DNA of 5,176 nucleotides from Ruminococcus sp. (GCA_003446315.1 DMBA01000020.1:1-5176), one strand, 5' to 3'. Counted from the first letter of the stretch, positions 1 to 5,172 are shown. The notes: a model not told the origin generated them from the letters alone. Numbers and translations are program-made.

Positions 1-1
1 G

Positions 2-571
2 ACCGTCCTGATGGGGCGCTCCGGCAGCGGAAAAAGTACGCTGCTGAATATGCTTGCCGGACTCAGTGTGCCCAGCAGCGGAACCGTGAAGCTGGATGGG
101 ACGGATCTCTATGCGATGCCGGATCAGGCGCTTTCCCGTCTGCGGAATGAGAAGATCGGCGTGATCCCGCAGGGACAGACGGCGCTGCACAGCCTGACCG
201 TAAAGGAAAATATTCTGCTGCCCTATCTGCTTTACGGCGATCAGCCCGATTCTGACTTCGCGGAACAATTGATGCAGACGCTTGATATCGCTGCACTTGC
301 CGATGCCAAACCTGCCGAACTTTCCGGCGGCGAAATGCGCAGAACTGCCATCGCAAGAGCGTTGATCCGGAAACCAATGCTGGTTCTGGCGGATGAGCCG
401 ACAGCCGATCTCGATGACGAAAATACAGCGGCGGTCTTCCGGCTTTTGCTGGAGACTGCACGGCAGGGCGCGGCAGTCTTTATTGTGACGCATGAAAATG
501 ATGCGGCGCAATATGCAGACCGGATGCTGAAAATGTCCGGCGGCGTGATAACTGATATCGCTGCGCAGTAA
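2..571 (+). CDS. ABC transporter ATP-binding protein, LolD/MacB type (5' truncated)
   Basis: This is the nucleotide-binding subunit of an ABC transporter; it hydrolyses ATP on the cytoplasmic face to drive a membrane permease. The frame is open from base 2, and the ATG at 11 lies inside the conserved strand leading into Walker A, so the real start is upstream and about 35-40 residues are missing compared with the usual 220-230. Counting from the ATG at 11: Walker A GRSGSGKST (2-10), Q-loop glutamine in VIPQG (54), signature LSGGE (104-108), Walker B LVLADEP with catalytic Glu129, D-loop TADLD, and H-loop His161 in VTHEN. All catalytic motifs are intact. The short size, the spacing and the LTVKENILLP segment after the Q-loop fit the MacB/LolD/FtsE-like branch, which usually pairs with FtsX/MacB-type permeases. 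The partner must lie upstream, outside the window, because a terminator follows directly. Substrate unknown; peptide or antibiotic export is common for this branch. Confidence 0.93.
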   Translation, partial: TVLMGRSGSGKSTLLNMLAGLSVPSSGTVKLDGTDLYAMPDQALSRLRNEKIGVIPQGQTALHSLTVKENILLPYLLYGDQPDSDFAEQLMQTLDIAALADAKPAELSGGEMRRTAIARALIRKPMLVLADEPTADLDDENTAAVFRLLLETARQGAAVFIVTHENDAAQYADRMLKMSGGVITDIAAQ

Positions 572-596
572 TTGAGAGCGGGCGGCGACAAACGGA

Positions 597-630
597 GCAC
601 CTTTTCATACAGAAAGGGTGCTTATTTTTT
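597..630 (+). terminator. Intrinsic terminator of the ABC transporter gene
   Basis: The arms GCACCTTTTC (597-606) and GAAAGGGTGC (612-621) form a 10-bp stem with one G-U pair and a 5-base loop, followed by TTATTTTTT (622-630). It starts 25 bases after the ABC stop codon and ends that transcription unit. No T-run lies on the opposite side, so it should work for the + strand only. Confidence 0.9.
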
Positions 631-700
631 ATGCCTGCGTACTGTGCAAAGTACCGGAAGAACACCGGCTGCGGATTGAAAAAAGAAAAATCCCTCCTAC

Positions 701-729
701 TTGATTTTATATGAAGAACGTGCTATAAT
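701..729 (+). promoter_or_regulatory. Sigma-A promoter P1 with extended -10, no clear gene behind it
   Basis: TTGATT (701-706), a spacer of exactly 17 bases, then TATAAT (724-729), preceded by TGC (721-723), which makes an extended -10. The predicted start is near 736. The next gene begins more than 500 bases downstream and has its own promoter, so P1 either makes a short RNA or gives a long alternative leader. A 5-bp inverted repeat, AGTTA/TAACT (736-740/749-753), lies at the predicted start and could be an operator or a 5' hairpin. Confidence 0.75.
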
Positions 730-735
730 ATATGT

Positions 736-844
736 AGTTATCATACGCTAACTCATAAAGAAGCACGGGAATATCATTGCGGAAGACCGCTTGCGCAGAC
801 TGCAAGCATTGTCTCTTGGCGATCTCCTGCCATGCCGGATTTTT
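736..844 (+). ncRNA. Candidate small RNA transcribed from P1
   Basis: A GC-rich block sits directly behind a strong promoter in otherwise AT-rich sequence and has several local hairpins: AGTTA/TAACT (736-740/749-753), GCGG-AAGA-CCGC (779-790), TTGC/GCAA (791-794/802-805, extendable to 6 bp by taking two bases from the previous stem), and TTGGC/GCCGG (816-820/834-838, two G-U pairs) followed by ATTTTTG. The last could serve as a weak terminator, giving an RNA of about 110 nt. I do not recognise it as any known family; it does not look like SRP RNA, tmRNA or a common riboswitch. Alternatives are a decayed gene fragment (a start-less frame is open at 752-931) or simply part of a long leader. The 3' end is the least certain part. 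Confidence 0.25.
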
Positions 845-1018
845 GAAAGTGTATATTTTTATTTACAAATTGCTGCAAAATGCTACTCAAAATGCAATTT
901 TCTTCACACGATTTGTAATTCGGAATCAGAAAAATGAAAACAAAAAATGAAGTATGAACAGATTGTGAATCATGCAGGTACAGCCCCAAAATTTGAAATA
1001 TTTGTTCCAATAACGAAT

Positions 1019-1045
1019 GACAGAAACCGGCAAAAATGTTCTGTC
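1019..1045 (+). repeat. Hairpin with CCGGCA in its loop, upstream of P2
   Basis: GACAGAA (1019-1025) and TTCTGTC (1039-1045) are perfect 7-base inverted arms around a 13-base loop that contains CCGGCA (1027-1032). The same six bases form the loop of the first hairpin of the MATE leader. This hairpin lies upstream of P2, so only a transcript from P1 would carry it. It could also be a protein-binding site. Function unknown. Confidence 0.4.
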
Positions 1046-1063
1046 TTCGTGTTGTTTCGGCAT

Positions 1064-1084
1064 AAAAATTTATTATAAATTTTT
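1064..1084. repeat. Perfect AT palindrome just upstream of P2
   Basis: Two 9-base arms, AAAAATTTA (1064-1072) and TAAATTTTT (1076-1084), flank a TTA centre. The palindrome ends 9 bases before the -35 box of P2, at about -65 to -45 from the predicted start. This is where UP elements and activator or repressor sites lie. It consists only of A and T, so curved-DNA or UP-like effects are as likely as a specific operator. Confidence 0.5.
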
Positions 1085-1093
1085 GAAAAGCTA

Positions 1094-1122
1094 TTGATTT
1101 TCTACAAAGTTTATGCTATAAT
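1094..1122 (+). promoter_or_regulatory. Sigma-A promoter P2 of the MATE gene, extended -10
   Basis: TTGATT (1094-1099), a 17-base spacer, and TATAAT (1117-1122) preceded by TGC (1114-1116). The predicted start is near 1129, giving a leader of about 134 nt before the MATE start codon. The boxes, the spacer length and the flanking bases (TTGATTTT and TGCTATAATATA) match P1 exactly. Confidence 0.85.
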
Positions 1123-1135
1123 ATAAAAGAATTCG

Positions 1136-1241
1136 AAGCGAAATCCGGCAATTTCGTTTTATTAAATATAAAATAGAGAACTTTGGTGGAATTGAAACAA
1201 AGAACCGCACAATGTAAAATGCCGGAAAAACATTGTCGGCA
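1136..1241 (+). promoter_or_regulatory. Structured leader, probable guanidine-IV (mepA-motif) riboswitch
   Basis: Seen directly: hairpin 1 has the core arms CGAAAT/ATTTCG (1139-1144/1151-1156), extended to 9 bp by A-T and one G-U pair (1136-1159), and a loop that is exactly CCGGCA (1145-1150). Hairpin 2 has arms ACAATGT/ACATTGT (1209-1215/1230-1236) and a 14-base loop in which TGCCGG (1220-1225) is flanked by four A on each side. The two loops are perfect reverse complements, so a six-pair kissing interaction is possible. CGGCA at 1237-1241 can instead pair with TGCCG at 1220-1224. Known: guanidine-IV riboswitches are two-hairpin, loop-loop RNAs of Clostridia found upstream of MATE (mepA) genes. 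Inference: guanidine stabilises the kissing fold and raises MATE expression. No U-run follows hairpin 2, so control may be translational, unlike the transcriptional members described. Alternatively, hairpin 1 (about +8 to +31) is the DNA operator of a TetR/MarR-type repressor. Confidence 0.6.
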
Positions 1242-1251
1242 GCATTAGAAC

Positions 1252-1255
1252 AGGA
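1252..1255 (+). promoter_or_regulatory. Ribosome binding site fixing the MATE start
   Basis: AGGA lies 7 bases before the ATG at 1263, the normal spacing. The in-frame TTG at 1233 has no such site and lies inside hairpin 2 of the leader, so it is rejected as the start. The site is 10 bases past the competing segment 1237-1241, close enough for leader folding to affect ribosome access. Confidence 0.8.
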
Positions 1256-1262
1256 ACACAAC

Positions 1263-2648
1263 ATGGAAAAAAGAGAAATACGCAACAAATTTTTTCAGTA
1301 CATTTTCTTCAACATTATCAGTACGCTTGGTGTGTCCGTTTATATCCTGATTGATACTTATTTTATTTCAAAGGGCATGGGTGCTGATGGTCTTGCGGCA
1401 TTGAATTTGTGCCTGCCGGTCTTCAATTTTATCAACGGCATCGGGCTGATGCTCGGCATGGGCGGCGGCAGTAAATTTTCTATGCTGTATTGTCGGGTGG
1501 AACGCAGTGAAACGGATAAGATCTATTCCAACGCTTTCTTTGCCGCACTCGCTGCTGCCGGCTTGTTTGAAATGGTCGGCTTGTTCTTCTCAAAACAGTT
1601 TACGGCGTTTCTCGGTGCGGACAGCAGCATTTTTGAAATGTCGCATGTCTATCTGAAAACGATCCTTTTGTTTGCACCGGCGTTTATTCTGAATAATCTG
1701 CTCGTCTGCTTTATGCGGAATGACAGTGCACCGCGTCTTGCAATGGCGGGTGTGCTGGGCGGCAGTCTGGTCAATGTCATTCTGGATTATGTCTTCATCA
1801 TCCGGATGGGACTGGGCATGAAGGGCGCTGCACTTGCGACCTGCATTTCGCCGCTGGTCAGCATGTGCATCATGGGCATCCACTTCCTGACCGGCTGGAA
1901 CGCCTTCCAGGTGAGAATGGTGAAGCCTTCGCTCTCCATCATTCAGAATATCGCTTCCCTCGGCATGTATTCGCTGGTCACGGAATGGTCCGGCGGCATT
2001 GTCATTATGGTCTTTAATTTCGTGCTCTACCGCATGCTCAATAATACCGGCATCGCTGCTTACGGCATTGTTACGAATCTCGCAATCGTGTTCACTGCGA
2101 TCTTTACCGGTCTGTCCAGCGGCGTGCAGCCTTTGATGTGCAGCGTGCACGGAAAAGGGGATACCGATGCGGCAAAATATCTGCTGCGCCTTTCCATTAC
2201 GACCGCTTCTATCCTCGCAGCAGCCGCTTATGCAGCCGTTTATCTCAATACGACAGAGCTTGTTTCGATCTTCAATAACAGCGGCGATGATACGCTGCGC
2301 TCTCTCGCCGAAAACGGCTTGCGGCTCTATTTCCTCTATCTGCCGTTTATGGGGCTGAATTCGATCTTTTCTGTTTATTTCTCATCCGGAGAGTATACGT
2401 TTTCTTCGCAGCTTCTTTCGTTCCTGCGCGGTACGGTGCTTGTGATCCCGCTGGCATTCCTGTTCTATTATCTCCGTTCCGCAAACGGCATCTGGCTGAC
2501 TGTTCCGATCGCGGAACTGCTGACTGCTGCCGTCGGAATCGTCATCAATTTCTATATTGCAAAACCCTATGAGCTGTATGAATATCACTATGTTCCGAAA
2601 GTGACGAATCAGTATGGTTCTACCGTTCCGCATAAAGATATGAAATAA
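1263..2648 (+). CDS. MATE-family multidrug/cation efflux protein, MepA-like
   Basis: An inner-membrane antiporter of 461 residues, typical for the MATE family (about 440-470, 12 transmembrane helices), which exports organic cations in exchange for Na+ or H+. Family hallmarks: YILIDTYFIS in helix 1 (27-36), a glycine-rich GLMLGMGGGS (61-70), FMRNDSAPRLAM (150-161, the usual RNDG-P-AM motif), NVILDYVFI (171-179) and GMKGAALAT (185-193). The second half is hydrophobic throughout and ends in a tyrosine- and lysine-containing cytoplasmic tail. The ATG at 1263 is chosen for its AGGA at 7 bases; an upstream TTG at 1233 would add ten residues but has no binding site. It has its own promoter and terminator, so it is monocistronic. 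The leader resembles a guanidine-IV riboswitch; if that is correct, the physiological substrate is guanidinium rather than drugs. Without the leader, the substrate could not be guessed. Confidence 0.93.
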   Translation: MEKREIRNKFFQYIFFNIISTLGVSVYILIDTYFISKGMGADGLAALNLCLPVFNFINGIGLMLGMGGGSKFSMLYCRVERSETDKIYSNAFFAALAAAGLFEMVGLFFSKQFTAFLGADSSIFEMSHVYLKTILLFAPAFILNNLLVCFMRNDSAPRLAMAGVLGGSLVNVILDYVFIIRMGLGMKGAALATCISPLVSMCIMGIHFLTGWNAFQVRMVKPSLSIIQNIASLGMYSLVTEWSGGIVIMVFNFVLYRMLNNTGIAAYGIVTNLAIVFTAIFTGLSSGVQPLMCSVHGKGDTDAAKYLLRLSITTASILAAAAYAAVYLNTTELVSIFNNSGDDTLRSLAENGLRLYFLYLPFMGLNSIFSVYFSSGEYTFSSQLLSFLRGTVLVIPLAFLFYYLRSANGIWLTVPIAELLTAAVGIVINFYIAKPYELYEYHYVPKVTNQYGSTVPHKDMK

Positions 2649-2653
2649 ACAAC

Positions 2654-2694
2654 AAGGGAGAAAACCGGTTCTGCGTTTTCTCCCTTCGCTTTTT
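2654..2694 (+). terminator. Intrinsic terminator of the MATE gene
   Basis: AAGGGAGAAAAC (2654-2665) pairs with GTTTTCTCCCTT (2675-2686) as a perfect 12-bp stem around a 9-base loop, followed by a T-run at 2690-2694. It starts 5 bases after the MATE stop codon and separates this gene from the next unit. Confidence 0.93.
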
Positions 2695-2707
2695 ACTATG
2701 GATATGC

Positions 2708-2736
2708 TTGCATTTCCGCCGGTTCTGTGATATACT
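2708..2736 (+). promoter_or_regulatory. Promoter P3 of the permease/dockerin-protein unit
   Basis: TTGCAT (2708-2713), a 17-base spacer, TATACT (2731-2736) preceded by TGA (2728-2730), again an extended -10. The predicted start is near 2743, giving a leader of only about 20 nt, with no room for a riboswitch. Confidence 0.7.
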
Positions 2737-2753
2737 GTTTTTATTCGGAAATG

Positions 2754-2759
2754 AAAGGA
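2754..2759 (+). promoter_or_regulatory. Ribosome binding site of the permease gene
   Basis: AAAGGA is 4 bases before a TTG at 2764 and 13 before an in-frame ATG at 2773. Neither spacing is ideal, so the start is ambiguous by three residues. The ATG at 2751 is out of frame. Confidence 0.6.
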
Positions 2760-2763
2760 TCAT

Positions 2764-3906
2764 TTGAAAGAAATGAAGAAAATTCTGCGCTTTCTCAAAA
2801 AAGAACTCATGCTGACAGTTTCTGCTGCCGCTGCGATCGCTGCGATGCTCATTACGCCGCCTTCGCCGGCATTGCTCAAAGAAATTGACTGGCGGACACT
2901 CGGCACGCTGCTGATGATGCTTTGTGTGCTGGAAGGCTTCAAACAGGAGCATATTCTCAATCCGCTGATCCGGTTTTCTGCAAAGCTCCGGCATATGACA
3001 GGGCTTTCCCTGTTCCTGATTTTCGGCGTGTTCTTTTCCTCGATGTTTGTCACAAATGACGTTTCACTCGTGATTTTTGTGCCGCTGACCATCATGCTGT
3101 TTCGTGCGGGCGGCAAAGAGCAATATATTCTGCCGGTGATTACAATGGAGAATATCGCTGCGATCCGCGGCTCGCTGCTTACGCCGTTCGGCAGCCCGCA
3201 GAATCTGTTTCTGTTTTCGCAGTCCGGCATGAGCGCGGGACAGTTTTTGCTGCTGATGCTCCCGCTTTGCCTGATGTCTGCGGTTTTGCTTGCGGTGTTT
3301 GTCTGTGTGCTCTACCGCAAAGATCTGCGGGAACCCATTGCCTTTTCTGTGACGGAAGCAGCACCGCAGCAGCCCCCGGAGCGCCGGCACATCCGGATCG
3401 CTTATATCACCTTGTTTGCGCTCATCATCTTCACGATCGTTTCACGCACCGCTTATTGGTGGGCGGCTGTGCTGATCGTGCTTGCTGTGATCGCTGCCGT
3501 TGACCGCGGTCTTTTTCGGAAAGTGGATTATGTGCTGATCGTCACGTTTTTCTGCTTCTTTATCTTTTCTTCGTCCATTGCTGCCAATACGCATATCGCA
3601 GCAATGCTCGGCAAGGCGGTCGCCGGTCATGAATATTGGTGGGCGATCGGTCTGAGCCAGATCATCTCCAATGTGCCTGCCTCGATCGTGCTCTATCCCT
3701 TTGCGGAGAATTTTGCCGGATTGATCTACGGTGCGGATACTGCGGGACTGTGCTCCCTGATCGGTTCGCTCGCTTCTGTCATCAATTACCGCATCTATGT
3801 CAGAGAATATCCGCAGAACGGAAAGCAGTTTATTCGTACATTCACACTCGTAAGCTGGGCATTTTTCCTGATCGTTGTGGTGCCCGGATTTTTGCTTGCA
3901 AAATAA
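2764..3906 (+). CDS. SLC13/ArsB-superfamily (ion transporter) permease
   Basis: A polytopic membrane protein of 380 residues with about 10 hydrophobic segments. It belongs to the ion-transporter superfamily that includes SLC13 di- and tricarboxylate/sulfate carriers, citrate (CitMHS) permeases and ArsB. Key parts: VTNDVSLVIFVPLT (96-109) and LLTPFGSPQNLFLF (138-151) form the first half-site; SQIISNVPASIVLYPF (298-313) and SLIGSLASVINYR (331-343) form the second, reflecting the inverted two-repeat fold. The length is a little below the roughly 400-450 of common family members. A proline- and charge-rich hydrophilic stretch (about 185-209) is probably the central cytoplasmic loop joining the two repeats. 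The start is TTG 2764 or ATG 2773. It has its own promoter and no terminator before the next gene 39 bp later, so both are probably co-transcribed. The substrate is likely a small anion (carboxylate, sulfate or similar), but no residue visible here decides it. Confidence 0.85.
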   Translation: MKEMKKILRFLKKELMLTVSAAAAIAAMLITPPSPALLKEIDWRTLGTLLMMLCVLEGFKQEHILNPLIRFSAKLRHMTGLSLFLIFGVFFSSMFVTNDVSLVIFVPLTIMLFRAGGKEQYILPVITMENIAAIRGSLLTPFGSPQNLFLFSQSGMSAGQFLLLMLPLCLMSAVLLAVFVCVLYRKDLREPIAFSVTEAAPQQPPERRHIRIAYITLFALIIFTIVSRTAYWWAAVLIVLAVIAAVDRGLFRKVDYVLIVTFFCFFIFSSSIAANTHIAAMLGKAVAGHEYWWAIGLSQIISNVPASIVLYPFAENFAGLIYGADTAGLCSLIGSLASVINYRIYVREYPQNGKQFIRTFTLVSWAFFLIVVVPGFLLAK

Positions 3907-3927
3907 GCATTGCATGAGATTTGGGAT

Positions 3928-3935
3928 GGAAAGGG
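3928..3935 (+). promoter_or_regulatory. Ribosome binding site fixing a TTG start for the dockerin protein
   Basis: GGAAAGGG lies 10 bases before TTG 3946. The in-frame TTG at 3910 would place this site inside the gene and add 12 residues that spoil the signal peptide. GTG 3937 is 1 base from the site. ATG 3961 is possible but removes the basic KRR segment of the signal peptide. Confidence 0.7.
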
Positions 3936-3945
3936 CGTGTTCACT

Positions 3946-5172
3946 TTGAAAAGACGGGTCATGCAGACGGCTGCCGTGATGTGTGCGGCGGTTCTGTTGC
4001 AGCAGATGCCGGCAGATGCGCAAAGTTTGCTTGGTGACTGCAATGCCGACGGCTATGTGGATGCAGCCGATGCCGATGCATTGCAGAAATGGCTGCTGTG
4101 CGCGGAATCGCTTCCCGATTGGCAGGCGGCTGACTGGGATCAGAACGGCAGACTGAATGCCGCAGATCTCTCCGGCATCAAACAAATGCTGCTTGCTGCA
4201 CCAAAGCGGATCGTGCCTGTTTCGGATATTGACGGGCTGTTTGCAGCCGTGCGCAATGCGCTTCCGGGGGATGTGATACGGGTCGCACCGGGTACTTATG
4301 ACTATACCGGCTATTGGGGTGCGCAGAAAATTGATTCCGCTGCTTCCGGTACCGAACAGGCTCCCATTGTGCTGACGGCTGCCGATCCGGAACAGCCGCC
4401 CGTTCTGACCGGTTCTGCACCCGAAAACGGCTATGTGCTGCATATTCAGGGGGATCATTGGATCCTCGATCATCTTTGTGTGACCAACGCGCAGAAAGGC
4501 ATCGTGCTTGACCATTCCAGCCATTCGGTGATCCGGTATTGTGAGGTTTGCAATACCGGCGCGGAAGCCATTGCACTGCGGGACGGCAGTTCCGATTGTA
4601 CCGTGTCACATTGCAATATTCACCACAGCGGATTAGTCTCACCCGGATACGGCGAAGGCGTTTATATCGGCAGCGCGGTCAGTACGACCGGATTTGATTA
4701 TCATTGCGACCGCAATCGGGTTTCAGACTGCGTTTTTCGGGAGATCGCTGCGGAACATGTGGATGTGAAGGAATTCACCACCGGCACGGAGATCTGCGGC
4801 TGTACATTTTTCGGTGACGGTATGACCGGCGAGAATTATGCCGGCAGCTTTATTGATATAGCCGGAAATGACTGCTATGTGCATGATAATATCGGCTACC
4901 GGAACGGCAATCCGAAGATCGCGGCGGCATTTGAGATCCACAATCAGGCGGAGGGCTGGGGCTATCATGCCGTGTTTGCGGATAATACGCTTTATATGGA
5001 TCAGGAATACGGCGCGGAGCAAACCAGCCGCAGAATGTATGTTGTGGACGGCTGGTTCAGCGATTTTTCTGTGCGGCATAATCTGGTCGATTACGGCAGC
5101 GGACTGATCCCTGCTGCGCCGGAACATTATAATTCGGATTATGTGACATTTCTCCCCACAGATCGGGGGTGA
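3946..5172 (+). CDS. Secreted dockerin-bearing right-handed beta-helix protein, putative polysaccharide lyase
   Basis: 408 residues from the TTG start. Residues 1-25 are a signal peptide (KRR, a hydrophobic core, probable cleavage after ADA, 23-25). A dockerin follows at about 29-83 with two EF-hand-like repeats: D31-N33-D35-D42 (GDCNADGYVDAAD) and D63-D65-N67-D74 (ADWDQNGRLNAAD), each followed by a leucine-rich helix. It should bind a cohesin on a scaffoldin, placing the enzyme in a cellulosome. From about 90 to the end is a right-handed parallel beta-helix with repeated I/V-x-x-C/N-x-hydrophobic rungs at 173-381. GDVIRVAPGTY (108-118) is the usual entry of pectate-lyase/PL6-like helices. 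AEHVDVKE (269-276) loosely recalls the E-x-I-x-x-K segment of PL6 lyases, making Lys275 a candidate catalytic base; this is inference. The substrate is unknown (pectin or another uronate polymer is the guess). It ends in frame with its own stop, 4 bases before the window end, so downstream context is not visible. Confidence 0.85.
   Translation: MKRRVMQTAAVMCAAVLLQQMPADAQSLLGDCNADGYVDAADADALQKWLLCAESLPDWQAADWDQNGRLNAADLSGIKQMLLAAPKRIVPVSDIDGLFAAVRNALPGDVIRVAPGTYDYTGYWGAQKIDSAASGTEQAPIVLTAADPEQPPVLTGSAPENGYVLHIQGDHWILDHLCVTNAQKGIVLDHSSHSVIRYCEVCNTGAEAIALRDGSSDCTVSHCNIHHSGLVSPGYGEGVYIGSAVSTTGFDYHCDRNRVSDCVFREIAAEHVDVKEFTTGTEICGCTFFGDGMTGENYAGSFIDIAGNDCYVHDNIGYRNGNPKIAAAFEIHNQAEGWGYHAVFADNTLYMDQEYGAEQTSRRMYVVDGWFSDFSVRHNLVDYGSGLIPAAPEHYNSDYVTFLPTDRG

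Larger units (their letters stand above)
572..1262. other. Long intergenic region with regulatory content
   Basis: About 690 bases hold no convincing protein gene. Reading from left to right, the region contains the terminator of the ABC gene, an extended -10 promoter (701-729), a GC-rich island (44 of 80 bases are G or C at 761-840, against 20 of 80 at 841-920), a 7-bp hairpin at 1019-1045, an AT palindrome at 1064-1084, a second promoter (1094-1122) and the structured leader of the MATE gene. Minor inverted repeats also occur: GTACT/AGTAC at 639-643/650-654, GGATT/AATCC at 673-677/689-693, and AAATTGC/GCAATTT at 867-873/894-900. The 8-base word CAAAATGC is repeated at 876-883 and 888-895. 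Confidence 0.8.

Noticed and set aside
639..693. Short inverted repeats between the ABC terminator and P1
   Set aside because: GTACT/AGTAC, CCGG/CCGG and GGATT/AATCC have 4-5 base arms, which is expected by chance over this length. No gene placement supports an operator.
752..931. A + strand frame open for about 60 codons across the GC-rich island, with a protein-like first half and no start codon
   Set aside because: There is no ATG/GTG and no ribosome binding site, a second + frame and the - strand are also open here, and the second half is AT-rich low-quality coding. It could be a gene remnant, but I see no family match.
774..1010. A 78-residue frame on the - strand
   Set aside because: It has no promoter or ribosome binding site, an AT-driven composition for most of its length, and lies over the P1 transcript region. 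It is treated as chance.
1017..1097. A 26-codon ATG frame on the + strand upstream of the MATE promoter
   Set aside because: It has no ribosome binding site, overlaps the AT palindrome and P2, and shows no recognisable peptide pattern.
1209..1241. A classical H-type pseudoknot with both stems formed at once
   Set aside because: The second stem's 3' strand follows the first stem without any linker, so the chain cannot span the 7-bp stem. The two pairings are better read as alternatives.
3454..3645. The 12-base word TATTGGTGGGCG repeated at 3454-3465 and 3634-3645
   Set aside because: Both encode a YWWA sequence at the start of a membrane helix in the permease. This is probably a codon coincidence or an echo of the internal repeat fold, not a DNA element.
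3442..4524. A 360-residue frame on the - strand over the permease/dockerin-protein junction
   Set aside because: It is a shadow of two well-supported + strand genes, rich in His, Cys, Arg and Gln as antisense frames of such genes are, with no family motif.
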